The notes under the pieces were generated by a model, which saw only the letters and a program-made list of their open reading frames with translations, was not told the origin of the DNA and did no database searches. From the NCBI GenBank assembly GCA_030323885.1, contig CM059198.1, positions 15,042,462-15,106,461 on the forward strand: 64,000 nt of DNA, in the 5' to 3' direction. The stretch is from Branchipolynoe longqiensis (lineage: Eukaryota; Annelida; Polychaeta; Phyllodocida; Polynoidae). Below, in pieces: positions 21,013 through 32,358 of this stretch (its first letter is position 1; every line of letters begins with the position of its first letter). The translations under genes and the position numbers were made by a program.

Positions 21013-21750
21013 CCTCTGTGTCTCTGTGTGTCTCGTTGTCTGTGTCTGTGTGTGTGTGTCTGTGTCAGATCTGTGTGTGTCTCTGTGTCTGTATGTGTGT
21101 CTGTGTGTGTGTGTCTCTGTCTATGTGTGTGTCTCTGTGTGTGTGTCTCTGTGTCTTTGTGTCTCTGTTGCTGTGTGTGTATCTGTCTGTGTGTGTCTCT
21201 GTGTGTCTCTGTATGTGTCTCTGTGTCTGTGTGTGTCTGTGTGTGTGTCTCTGTGTGTCTGTGTATGTCTGTGTGTGTGTATCTCTGTGTCTGTCTCTGT
21301 GTGTGTGTCTCTGTGTGTCTCTCTGTATGTGTCACTGTGTCTCTGTGTGTGTGTCTGTGTGTGTGTCTGTGTGTGTATATATGTGTCTGTGTGTGTGTCT
21401 GTGTCTCTGTGTGTGTGTCTCTGTGTCTATGTGTGTGTCTGTGTGTGTGTGTCTCTGTGTCTTTGTGTCTCTGTTGCTGTGTGTGTCTCTGTGTCTGTGT
21501 GTGTCTCTGTGTCTATGTGTGTGTCTCTGTGTCTGTGTGTGTGTCTCTGTGTGTGTATCTGTGTGTGTGTGTCTCTGTGTCTGTTTGTGTCTCTGTGTCT
21601 ATGTGTGTGTCTGTTTGTGTCTCTGTGTCTTTGTGTCTCTGTTGCTGTGTGTGTCTCTGTGTCTGTGTGTGTGTGTCTGTGTCTGTGTGTGTCTCTGTGT
21701 GTGTCTCTGTGTCTCTTTGTCTCTGTGTGTGTCTCTGTGTCTCTTTGTGG
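21013..21750 (+). repeat. GTGTCT microsatellite arm
   Basis: About 740 bp of gtgtctctgtgtgtgtctgt repeats. Long open frames on all sides are artefacts of the repeat. Confidence 0.95.
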
Positions 21751-21812
21751 GAGGGAGAGAGGGAGAGAGAGAGGGGGAGGGAGAGAGGGAGGGAGTGTCT
21801 GTGTGTCTCTCT

Positions 21813-22350
21813 CAGAGACACACACACATAGAGACACACACAGAGACACAGAGTCACACACACAGAGACACACACAGAGACACACACACAGAGACACACT
21901 CAGATACACACACAGACCCACAGAAACACAGAGACACACACACAGAGACACACACACAGAGACACACACACAGAGACAGCAAGACACAGAGACACACACA
22001 CAGACACACACACAGACACACATAAACACAGCGACACACATACACACAGACACACACACAGACACACACAAACACACACAGAGACACAGACACACATACA
22101 GACACACACACACAGAGACACACACAGACGCACACACACAGACACACATAAACACAGAGACACACACACACACAGACACACAGAGACACACACACACAGA
22201 CACACCGAGACACAGATACACACAGAGACACACACACACAGACAGAGAGACACAGACACACACACACAGACACACACACAGACACACAGAAACACAGAGA
22301 CACACACAGACACACAGAGACACAGAGTCACACACACAGAGACACACACA
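21813..22350 (+). repeat. AGACAC microsatellite arm
   Basis: About 540 bp of gagacacacacagacacaca repeats, reverse complement in type to the preceding arm. The two are separated by a gggagaga spacer. Confidence 0.95.
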
Positions 22351-22689
22351 GAACGGTAGGAGGTGCTCGGGTAGCTAGGGTAGTTCGCGCTAAAGACACC
22401 AGGTGCGTGGATCGCAGTCGTGAAACGGACGGTATATGTGAGCGCTCCAGTCGGTATATGTGTGTACCCCCTGTCGTCAGTTTTAGTCGGGAAACGGGTG
22501 GGTCGGGTCGGGTCGGGTCGGGTCGGGCAGTCAGTTTTAGCTCGTGAATCGTAAACGGGAGGTGTGTACCAGGCATAACAAATATCTTTCTTTTAGAAAT
22601 TACTGTGAGTGTGCTGGACCAGTATATATTCTATGCAAAAGTAAACACAATGATACACTGCAACTTGCTTCAGTCTTTGGGGTCGTTCC

Positions 22690-22880
22690 CATATTTATTT
22701 GTGCCACTGTAACCCCCGAGGTGAGGACGTTATCAAGATGGAACGGTTCACCATTGGAATCAAATCACCCCGTTTGCGCCAACCTGTCGGTCCATATGGC
22801 ACAGCAAGGGTCAGCGTGGTTGAGACCACCGCCATGTGGTAGTGGGGCTCTTATCAGGACTACTACAAATAGTACAATGC
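22690..22880 (-). repeat. Dispersed repeat family R4
   Basis: Reverse complement of the segment at 40160-40420 and 60370-60640; shared features include accaccgccatgtggtagtg and tcagcgtggttgaga. Confidence 0.65.
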
Positions 22881-22969
22881 CTTGTGGGTGGATAGCAAGT
22901 CTATTCAGTGGTGGAGTGGTTATAAGATTAGTGTCGGGAGAATGTGAGTCATTCCCTTGCGCCGGTCAC

Positions 22970-23285
22970 GAATCGGTGAGACCGCTGGCTGGCTTAATCA
23001 TGTGGAAGGTCGTGGGTTCGAACCCGGACCAAGTCAACCAATTACTGACAACATTGATACCAGTCGCTACCTGCCCTGGTGCTCGGCATTATTATGACAT
23101 GGCAAGGACTGGTTAGCTCAGTGTCAGGATAATTAATATGAGTGAGTGGGATATCAGGCCATGGTGCCAGTGGCTCGGGCTTCCAGTTGGGCAGTACTGT
23201 TAAGTCGCCAAGAGTGTGCACTGAAACAAGTCGATAGCCGTCTTGATATGACCTTGGATGGTGATAGGAGACGAAACACAAATGA
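22970..23285 (+). repeat. SINE-1 full-length copy
   Basis: tRNA-like head with ggtcgtgggttcgaaccc (B box), aagtcaaccaattactgaca, gtgctcggcattattatgac and the tail tatgaccttggatggtgata. Confidence 0.85.
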
Positions 23286-23364
23286 GAATTTAGTCATGTT
23301 TTAAATTTTAAATTTTAAATTTTTTAAATTAAAATATCTAGGAAAGGCTCATACATAGATAGTC

Positions 23365-23510
23365 TTTAACTTATAATATTGTCATCGAGGGTGATCAAAA
23401 TAGGAAATATTGCGCCTAGAACAGGATTAGAACCCACGCTTTTTGTCATTCCCGGACTAGCACCCTAACCATTAGGCTATCTAGGTTCCCTGATGCAATC
23501 ACCCCATTCA
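23365..23510 (-). repeat. SINE-3 copy
   Basis: Reverse orientation tRNA-like repeat with ggattagaacccacgc and aggttccctgatgcaatcac. Same family as 63610-63715. Confidence 0.6.
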
Positions 23511-23579
23511 TGCCTAGCTGTCTATCTAAGTTGCACGTGTGAACGCAAGTGGTTTAGTTGAGGTGGCTTAAGCACGTCT

Positions 23580-23865
23580 CTGTCAATTTATGTGTGTATA
23601 TGTATGTATGTACATGTATGTTTGATTGGTTGTTTGTATGGTTGTTTTTTTGTATGTATGTGTGTACATGTATGTATATTTGTATGTATGTATATGTATA
23701 CATGTACATATGGACTCATGGACGCAACTCTCACAGCAGAGAGCTAAATGGAGAGCGGCAGTCAAGTAATGAAAGCAGTCTTTGTCCCATCGCGACCGAC
23801 GGCATGATGATGATGATGTATGTATGTAGGCCCTATGTATGTATGTATGTATGTATGTATGTATG

Positions 23866-23897
<32 letters not shown>

Positions 23898-23940
23898 CAT
23901 GTATGTATGTATGTATTTATGTATGTATGTACATGTATGA
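23580..23940 (+). repeat. GTAT microsatellite
   Basis: Two (gtat)n blocks of which the second has about 17 units, separated by about 110 bp of unique sequence. Confidence 0.95.
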
Positions 23941-23944
23941 AACT

Positions 23945-24160
23945 ACATAGCTGACCAGATGGGATGGTCAAATGAGTTGAGCGTCTGTCTCCTGTTTTGG
24001 GAGATCGGGAGATCGGGAGATCCGAACCCATGAGTTTGTCGGTTCGAATCCTGGTCGAGTGAAACCAAATTGATATTTGTCGCTTCCCAGCCTGGTGCTC
24101 GGCATTAATAGGATATGGCAAGGACCGGTTGGCTCAGTGTCATGATAATGTATTACACTC
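23945..24160 (+). repeat. SINE-1 5' part
   Basis: gaccagatgggatggtcaaa head, gtcggttcgaatcctggtcg B box, then gtgctcggcattaataggat and the ggttggctcagtgtcatgat segment. Confidence 0.8.
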
Positions 24161-25322
24161 CTCCCCTCGGAATTGTAAGTCTTGCTGTCTAAACATACAG
24201 AATTGGGAAGAATATATTTATAATTACTGCAGAAGATTCAACATTCAGGGCGGGAAAATACTATTTTTGGGGGTGAGGATTTATTAAATTACTATTTTTA
24301 AAAGGTTACAACCTGAGTTGCATGCGTTTGTAATACACATGATTGGAATAAAAAGATGTCTAAGCACATCATAAAAGTATCAATAAAAACAGAATCCACC
24401 TGCCCGTTTCCCGTGGATCCGAAGGTTTTCTACCTTATAAATTGAATACCAACGGAAATTATATCTATAACACTCCATTACAGAATTGTATTCACGTGAT
24501 TTGCGATAAAGATTATTATATCTATCCGTACACGCCTACTATCGATTTGGGCACTTTATCTTGGGACATAAGATATGAACATAACGCTGAAAGTCATTGA
24601 AGGGAAACTGAATATAATAAATTGTATATTATAAATTTAGATAGATTTGAACGTGGTTAAGTGGGTGGTTCGAGGCAGGGAACGAGGCGAGAGACTGCTG
24701 GATTGTTACAGGAATATACATGTTGGTGATTTCGTGATTTATATCTGCATAATAAATTATATATAGTAGACATATCATATATTCTAAATATTATTTTATA
24801 TATATATATATATATAGATTAGTTAGACGAATCTTACCTGGGTATAGATGATGGATAACTGTTGTTTTACCGAGGTATAAGCCTCGGATAGACGTGGGCT
24901 AGGGAGAGGGAAGCACATCCGGTCCAGCAATCTTTACCTACTTATTCAAGATAAATGATCTAATAAACAATCTAAAATAATAATAATAATGACAATGGTA
25001 TTAAAAACTGTAAAGTTTACTTGGTATAAGCAAACGAATAGACGTGGAAGGGTGTGGTGGGCGGGCCCTAGCCCATGTCTATCCGAGGCTTATACCTCGG
25101 TAAAACAACAGTTATCCATCATCTATACCCAGGTAAGATTCGTCTAACTAATCTATTTTACCTCGGTATACAGCCTCAGGCTAGCCTCAGGCTAGGGAGA
25201 GGTTTACGTAAAATCATTTATCCTGTATCTCATGTTAAGTATTAATAACAATTTTAACATACATTTATCATCACTTGACAAGATAATTGGTGAAAACAAG
25301 TGTATTCTCACCTCTTGCAGTT

Positions 25323-26273
25323 CTAGTCTTTCAGTAGCTGTCGGGCCAGTGTGCTCGACTTTTCCAATCGTTTGTTATAGTGTGTTGCAAACGATCGTGC
25401 TGTTTTCCATCCTGCGTGAGCTAGGATCCGTTTGACGGAAATGCCCAGCAGTCGTGCTTTAGAAACCATAGCACCTCGTGTTGAGTGTGAGGCATATTTG
25501 TCTGTATCTATGCCTGCCAGTTTCAGCATCGTAATTGTCCACCTAGCGAGTGTATCTCGCGAAATGCCCTTGTGTGGCTTAATAAAGCTTACTAATAATT
25601 GTCTTGAAGTTCTCAAGTCCTTGGTCTTGGATATATAAGCCCTAATGGCTGAAACTACACAAAGCTTTGGGTCTTCTGTGAAACTAGTAACATTAATTGT
25701 AGACAATGGGTCTCCTAACCTGTTTGATTTTAACAGTTTTGATAAATCAAATGTGGCCTCTTTCTTATCAATTTCTAGGCCATCTAGTGACAGGGCGACA
25801 ATAGTCTGTCCTCTATGTCCTGTTACTAACAATAAAAGCAATGCTACCTTAAACCCTAATTTCTTGAGATCTAAAAGCCTGTTATGAGGCCATTGTTTAA
25901 GGAGATCAAAAACAACTGACACATCCCAAAACCGACTATACTTCGGTTTGGGCGGATTTCTTTCATAGATTGATCTCAAGATCCAATGAATAACATGGTG
26001 TTTCCCTATTGTTTCATTATGTATCCTTGGAAGGATGACAGACAAAGCACAGTGAGCAGCATTAATTGATCCAAACCCCAACCCTTCATCTTCTAACATG
26101 CGTAGAAATCTGCCGACCTGGGAAATGGTGGGCTTCATGGGTTTGACCTTCTTGATTAGGCAATAGACGCCCCACTTTTTCAAATATGTAGTATACATTT
26201 TAACCGTGCCTTTACGCCAAGCATGGGAAACTATTCTCTGCTGTGTAATTTTGTCTAAGCCAAATTGTTCCAA
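25323..26273 (-). CDS. DIRS-2 tyrosine recombinase, intact
   Basis: 316 codons without a break. The integrase-like SAM region covers residues about 15-105 and the catalytic domain about 140-300. Visible active-site residues are Arg154 (TGHRGQT), His263 and Arg266 (HSTRGA), His286/Trp289 (AHAGWK) and nucleophile Tyr299 (THYNK). This enzyme class integrates the circular cDNA of DIRS elements. Matching domains are in DIRS-3 and DIRS-4. Confidence 0.9.
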   Translation of the reverse strand: MEQFGLDKITQQRIVSHAWRKGTVKMYTTYLKKWGVYCLIKKVKPMKPTISQVGRFLRMLEDEGLGFGSINAAHCALSVILPRIHNETIGKHHVIHWILRSIYERNPPKPKYSRFWDVSVVFDLLKQWPHNRLLDLKKLGFKVALLLLLVTGHRGQTIVALSLDGLEIDKKEATFDLSKLLKSNRLGDPLSTINVTSFTEDPKLCVVSAIRAYISKTKDLRTSRQLLVSFIKPHKGISRDTLARWTITMLKLAGIDTDKYASHSTRGAMVSKARLLGISVKRILAHAGWKTARSFATHYNKRLEKSSTLARQLLKD

Positions 26274-26865
26274 ATATTTATTTTAAAAAGGAATGCCAGC
26301 AACGTTGTCGTGGACACGTCCCCTGGTTGTTTTAGGGGTCCTTGGTGTGTCAGATTCCCTGGTGATCTTCGGAATCGGAGGCAATCGGTGGCGGTCGCCA
26401 CTATGCCCGGTAGCCAAGGCTGTGTGTCCCAGTCGGGAACGATTAATATTGCGTGTGCTTTCTCCATCTTTAGCTTTCGGGTTACTCGGCTGATCATGCT
26501 GAATGGAGGGAAAAGATAGTAAAACTTATTCCCCCAAGTCAAAGAAAATGCATCTATTTGCCAGGCATCTGGCTCTGGATGCCATGACACATACTTGTCT
26601 ATCTTAAATTATTACGTGAAGCAAATAAATCCACTTCAGGTTGGCCCCATTTACGACACACTGTGTTAGATATTCGCGGACTGAGGGACCATTCTAAATG
26701 GTCATGGAAATTCCTGCTTTTATGATCAGCTAATGTATTTTGTGTGCCCGGGATGTATGCCACCGTTAACCATACTTTATGTAGTTGGGCCCAATCCCAA
26801 ATTTGTCTTGCTATTTCATTGCATGGTTTGGACTTTGTCCCACCCATATTCCGAACATACACCAT
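26255..26865 (-). pseudogene. DIRS-2 RNase H end and methyltransferase-like domain
   Basis: Continues RNase H ([39 protein letters not shown]), then PEVDLFASRNN, a frame break near 26597, and WHPEPDAWQIDAFSLTW, FPPFSMISRVTRKL, LIVPDWDTQPW. Typical of the domain between RNase H and YR in DIRS elements. Confidence 0.8.
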
Positions 26866-28202
26866 TGCGGTCTGTATTGTCCGTTAGAATACGAACGTGT
26901 TTATGTGGTACCTTAATAAGGCTAGCAAGGCCTAAGTAAATGGCCCGTAGTTCTAAGACATTAATATGGTCTGAGCTTTCATCTTGCAACCATCGTCCCC
27001 CTGTTGCCACTGTATTGCAATGTGCTCCCCAGCCTTCTAGCGAAGCATCAGTAGTAACTACTGTGTTGGGTTCATTCATCCTTATGGGGTTAGGAGAATT
27101 TTGAATATTATTAAACCACCAGTTAATATCATTCATTCCATCTTCCGAAATAAACATTTTCCTTTCGAAGTTGCCTTTAGTGCGAGCTAAGCCTAAATTC
27201 TTATCTATTTCCAAAGACTTTATGTGTGCTTTGCCGTATAGAATAGCTGGGGCATATGCTATCAGTATGCCAACTAGCACGGCGACCTGTCTTATCTTTG
27301 GCCTATTTAAGGCCACTAAGTGGGTCGCTGTATCGTGAAACTTTATAAGTTTGTTATCAGGAAGTGAAACAGTCATTAAACGTGTGTTAATAATAAAACC
27401 CAAACATTTAAGCTCGGTAGTCGGAACAAAAACCCACTTCTTATGATTTAAATAAAATCCTAGCCTTGTCAAAAGGGAACATAGGTCATCAACAGCTTGT
27501 TGACAGTCATTAAACGATTGTGAAACAATGAAAGAATCATCAATATAAGGGAACATAGTATGACCCTTCTTAGCCATGGCCGAAAAAAATTGGCTTGAGT
27601 AGTTTTGTAAAAAGACGTGGAGCACACGCTAAACCATTTGGCATACACGTAAATTGGAAAAGTGTATCATTCCAAATAAATCTTAAGAATTTCCGGTGTT
27701 CTTTAAAAATCGGAACTGTATAATAAGCATCTTGTAAGTCTACACTGGCCATCCATGCGTCAGGTGTAACTAAGTCCCTGGCGGTGTCAAGGGAAAACAT
27801 CTTAAAATGTTGATATTCTACAAGATCATTTAACTTAGTTAAATCTAAAATCATGCGAATATCTCCATTAGGCTTATGCCTGGAAAAAATATTAGAAATA
27901 AATTCTCCTGGAGTGTGAAGCACCTCCTCAATAATGCCGTTTGACTGAAAAAGGGCAACTTGTTCAGATAACGCTTGTTTTTCTACATCATTAAATTTAT
28001 ACGGGAAAGGTACTCGTTGTTGTACTGGGACTTCAATAAAGGGAATCTTAACACCAGTTACTATGTCTAAAATGTTTACATCACTAGTAATTTCGCACCA
28101 AGTAGATAAACAGTTAAATGTGTTTCCTGCGCAAAAGTTTCTTACATCAGTTTGTGTAGATTCCGCCACCATGTCTGTTAACCCCGTTGTTTGAGTAGCC
28201 AT
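26816..28202 (-). pseudogene. DIRS-2 reverse transcriptase and RNase H start
   Basis: Two overlapping frames (28202-27570 and 27625-26816) meet at a homopolymer A run near 27585, consistent with one frameshift. The first holds the fingers and part of the palm. The second holds FPYIDDSF, the thumb and the RNase H TDAS motif. A second break lies near 26870 inside the LTDNT motif. Confidence 0.85.
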
Positions 28203-29524
28203 ATTTACTTGCTGCCTGGGCGTGGGTAGGGTTGTTTCGGGGCAAACTCCTTCCGGAACGGGCGGTTGCCGTCGTTCCAGCCTTGCCTGTCGCCCCGACC
28301 TCTGCTTCGTGGCACATAGCCGTAGGAGGGGCCGGACCTGCCAGCTCTGGCTGCGCGTCGGGGACGAAAATCCCCTCGTGGTCGACGATAACGGGAGGTG
28401 TCTGCTTTCCCGGCTGGTTCCAGGTTCCGCCCACTTTTCGATTCAGCCTCGACTTCTTTGAAGAGGTAAGGAAGTTACCGAACATCTTACCCTTATCTAG
28501 GGTTTCCCTTTTATGGGCTTGGGGGGCAGAAAGAGTGTGTACTCTTTGCGATCGTTGTCCATGACTCTTTTGGATCTGGCCACTTCCTTTCCGGCCTGGG
28601 TGGTTACTGCCTTGAAGACATTTTCATATCTCCTGTAACTCAGGAAATTACTGGCAGCTGTGAGTAAGGCCATGCCCTTATCCATGCCTCTGGCCAGAGA
28701 CGAGAATTTATTCTCGGTCTGCATACGGTTAGCGACTGGGACGACCGTTGCTAAGACACCTAACACTGCCTTATGGACTGTGAACAGCGCAGCTTCAAAT
28801 CTTTTCTTCTCCTCATTTAGGTGAATACCAGCGTCCATCTCTTTCACCACACTGTCCGGGATGCCTTTAATGCCGGAAATTTGTTCAGTAATCTTATTTA
28901 TCACTTCTACTGGCTTGAATGTATTGAAGTGACCCTTAATGGTCTCACGCATCATGGTAGTGGTCTTGACTTTCTTGGCCTTTTGGAGCGGACACCGCTT
29001 ACGGACCGTGCCGCCAATCTTGGCATAAATGCCAGCCCTTTCAGTGTCAGAGTCCGACTCAGTCGAAGATGAGTCGGACGAAGAATCTGAAGACGAGTCT
29101 TTCTTCTTCTTCTTACTTTTCTTCTTAGGTTTCTTGACCTTCTTGCCCTTAGTGGCTTTGGTGAATTCATCACCTGACGAGCTCACTGGGCGCTTGCGCT
29201 TCCTAGTCTTAGGGCGCGGGGCCTCAATTGCCAAGTCTGTCTCTTCAAAATCGGAGACATCTTGCCAATCGGAATCAACCGGCGGGAATTGATGGATTGA
29301 GTCTTTACCGTGGAGTTCTTTCATCTTTTGCTCCACCAACCTATTGACCTGCTTTGTGAGGTCCCCCGGGTAAACGATTCCATCATCACTCTCTCTCTGT
29401 CTGAGAGTACGTCGGCCCCCGGCTGTGGTGACGGGGGAGCTGTCCGATCAGGTGACGTATCGTAGCCGGTAGGCACGCGTCCCTCCGCAGCAGCGGGTGG
29501 CGGTTTGTTTCGCTTTGTAGCCAT
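28150..29524 (-). pseudogene. DIRS-2 gag-like gene
   Basis: The open frame at 29339-28497 (280 codons) and its N- and C-terminal continuations in other frames contain a Lys-rich, Ser/Asp-rich region (KKSKKKKKDSSSDSSSDSSS), then the conserved domain (IKGHFNTFKPVEVINKITEQ). Frameshifts occur near 29330 and 28490. Function as a nucleocapsid-like protein is inferred from position. Confidence 0.75.
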
Positions 29525-30329
29525 CGGTAGTCTGTAACCAAAAAAGGAGACTTATTAACCGGAATCAACTCAACACCGAAGTGACGCCAGGTATACCTGG
29601 GTTGAGGATCTATGTGGTAATGAGTAACGTATTTACACCGTTCTCAATACAGGCGTGGTAAGCTAAGTTTATCGTAGGTTTTAGGTATCGAAACCAACCA
29701 TACGTGGGGTAGGGTTCTAAAACCTCCCATCTCTCTGTCCCGTACACTTCTCCCACCCGCGGCTTCTGCGCCAGCAAGTGAGAGAAAATGCTACGAAACT
29801 CGGAGAAACGCCTCAATTAAAAAGGGGAATCTATAAAAGAAACCCAGGATCATCCCCAACAACACCCTCTATTAGGGTCCGAAGGAATCTCCACAGGAGA
29901 TATGACCGTGCCAACATCTCTACCCGTATCAAAGCGGGTTGATAGAACCATGGAAACAATACACAAAGGAATCCTTTGTTCTATCCGATTCAACATTTGA
30001 AATGCTAATCTTGTCCAAAATGGACGTACGAAAGTTCTGAACTTTCCAATCTAGATGCTATATTGCATCAAACACAAGCTGAACCAAAATAATCACGATT
30101 ACTTACAGTTATTAGCTTGTTGTAGATAAATCCAACTGGAGCAACTCACGAGCGTCCTCCGGTCGTGAGTTATTTATGCTAATTGCTGGACCGGATGTGC
30201 TTCCCTCTCCCTAGCCTGAGGCTAGCCTGAGGCTGTATACCGAGGTAAAATATATATATATTCCATACATAATATATATATATAGTATACAGCATATAAA
30301 TACTAGGTGTTCCACATATTTTGCTCTCG

Positions 30330-30575
30330 AACGGCGACAGGACGGCGGAATCGGTAAGCACATTGGCTGGCCTCTCGTGTGAGTTCGTGCGTTCGAGCCC
30401 AGACCGAGTCAAATAAATTACTTCATAGCCTGGAATTTGGATCGGGTGGGATATCAGGTGCGGAAGATTAGTTTCTCAGTGGGACAGCACTATAAAGTCA
30501 CCATGAGTGTGCACTGTCACAAGTCAGTACCTACCCTGATATTACTGATATTACCTGAGTTGTTGCTAGGATATA
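30330..30575 (+). repeat. SINE-1 copy
   Basis: Head ggcctctcgtgtgagttcgt and gcgttcgagcccagaccgag, then gggacagcactataaagtca and gagttgttgctaggatat. Confidence 0.75.
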
Positions 30576-31750
30576 AAATCCCTTTAAAAAAACGTACTTT
30601 CTATGAATATATGCTATCCAAGGATTTATTTATAGGTTTTTTTTACAAATATTTGATTAAAGGACGATTCCAGCAAACAAGCGTAACCAATGGCCAGGCC
30701 CATACGTGTCCTATATTTTGTGCTGGCTATCATATGTGACCCACAGGGATCCCGTTTGCAAAAAAAAAAAACATATGGGCCCCATATTGTAACCCATACG
30801 GGGCCCCATACGGGTCCTATATTTTATTTCTAGCTGGGGTGCGATTTCAGAGTCAGGTGTAATTCTATATTATTTTTATCAGCAACGGTTTTCTTCAACA
30901 CAGACACAGTATTCAGTAACACTAACAGTTGAGTTGCTGAGTTGCAAAGTGTCCATAAAACATACCTTCTTTGACTTTGGGTATATATTCGGTTGTTAAT
31001 TATTTTTCCTGCACAAGTCAAGTGTAACGCTAACGGTTTCATATTATTATAGGAGGACAGTTGGCATGATCGTAACCATGTCACATCGTGTGATAGTGAA
31101 ATAGTTACTACAGCATGACAATATTAGTTGTTACCAGCATATCATTCATTAAACAGGGATGCCAGTTGGGGTTGATGAAATTAGTGGAAAACCCTAAAAG
31201 TGTTGCATACACATAAAAACACACATTAAACCACTGTGTCTGTGTCAAGCTTAGTTCGAACAGTACCTGCGAGGTGGCGCCACTGTACTTCGGCCACCGC
31301 TGACCGGATAGACTCAGTATTGACGGTCGCGTTCTCGTAATGCAACAGGACATGCCACCGGTGGTGTCAGTACTTAGCCTTATGAGAAAGTCATCGTCGA
31401 ATATTGACCAATCACAGCACACCAAATTCTTCATATTTTACCCGTTCCATTAAAGATTTTCCAGTGGAAATCTCTACCAAAAGAAAATTAAAAATTAAAC
31501 GTCCCAAATTATCTAAAACATATAGAAAAATCGGATTTGAACAACATGAAGAAGAAAAAATCGGTAGCAATGGACATGCATGAAAATAGGAAAATTCTAA
31601 GAATCTAAGTCATCCCAAATTGTCTAAAACATTAATAACAAATTGTTAAATGAAAAAAGGAGAATTTTCGATCTATTCCATTAATTAAATTAGTGGAAGA
31701 CTGGCATCCCTGATTAAATCATTCATTGGCATTGCAACATAAAGTTGTTG
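30576..31750. other. Intergenic, no gene seen
   Basis: Contains short direct repeats (cccatacggg, near 30780-30830) and AT-rich sequence. No exon or clear mobile element is recognised. Confidence 0.5.
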
Positions 31751-31868
31751 AACTGACCAGACGGGATGGCCGAATGAGTTAGAGCGCCCGTCTCCCGTGC
31801 TGGTAGATTGTGGGTTCGAGCCCTGGTCGAATCAAACCAATGACTTAAAAATTTATACTTGTTGCTTC

Positions 31869-32277
31869 CTAGATAAAAGATTCACCCGGTACTTTTAGTA
31901 CACGGGTGAACGACAACATAGTCTAAATACGGGCGAAAATAGCGTTAGTATGGAACAACAAGTAGAATGCTTGGCACCAGTGTCAAATGGTTACTTATAT
32001 CGGCACAGACTTGGTGAAATGGGAGAGAATGCAAAAAGACAAGATGGTGGCCGCAGAACGCCATCAATTTCACTTTTAAATCTTATTAAACTGGATATTA
32101 TATTATATTTTTCAACTCAAAGGTAGCGGGCTATCAATAAGACATATGTAAAGAATAATTGTTGCTTCTTAGATTGTGAAATTAGGCTCTCAATTCATTA
32201 ACCCCCTTTTCTACCGTTTTTATATAGGGTTGGTATTCACCCGTGTACTGCGAGTACCGGGTGAATCCTTTACCTAG
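31869..32277. mobile_element. MITE-1 (GATTCACCC family), 409 bp
   Basis: TIRs begin ctagataaaagattcacccg and, at the other end, ctaggtaaaggattcacccg (complement). The 7-bp target duplication ttgcttc flanks it at 31862-31868 and 32278-32284. Each end can fold further (ggtacttttagtac). No coding capacity. Confidence 0.88.
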
Positions 32278-32358
32278 TTGCTTCCTAGCCTAGCGCTTGG
32301 CATTATTAGGATAGGACAAGGACTGGTTAGCTCAGTGTCGTCAGGATAATGTGACTGA

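Larger units (their letters stand above)
20747..22581. mobile_element. TIR element carrying a palindromic microsatellite
   Basis: Ends are ttgttatgcctggtacacac and its complement, continuing as cctcccg. Subterminal parts are also partly inverted (acggtatatgtgagcg, ttttagtcg). The interior 21013-22350 is a giant microsatellite whose two halves are reverse complements. No transposase is encoded. The target duplication is unclear. Confidence 0.75.
24817..30252 (-). mobile_element. DIRS-2: nearly complete DIRS-like retrotransposon
   Basis: Minus-strand element, 5.4 kb. The terminal inverted repeats are 30204-30252 (5') and 25154-25202 (3'), 49 bp and apparently identical. Coding order is gag, RT, RNase H, methyltransferase-like, tyrosine recombinase. 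Beyond the 3' repeat lies an inverted-repeat pair (24817-24904 and 25066-25153, 88 bp, one mismatch seen). The spacer carries a copy of the 5' subterminal sequence, an internal complementary region as DIRS elements use for circle formation. No target duplication is expected. Only a few frameshifts separate it from an intact copy. Confidence 0.9.

Noticed and set aside
20918..22378. Very long open frames (up to 486 codons) rich in Cys/Val/Ser or His/Thr
   Set aside because: They are translations of the GTGTCT/AGACAC microsatellite, open in several frames on both strands.
31752..31840. tRNA genes (tRNA-like A and B boxes here and at 22990, 24010, 56130, 58800, 59410)
   Set aside because: These segments are always followed by the same non-tRNA body and tail, so they are SINE heads; I see no complete cloverleaf with an acceptor stem.
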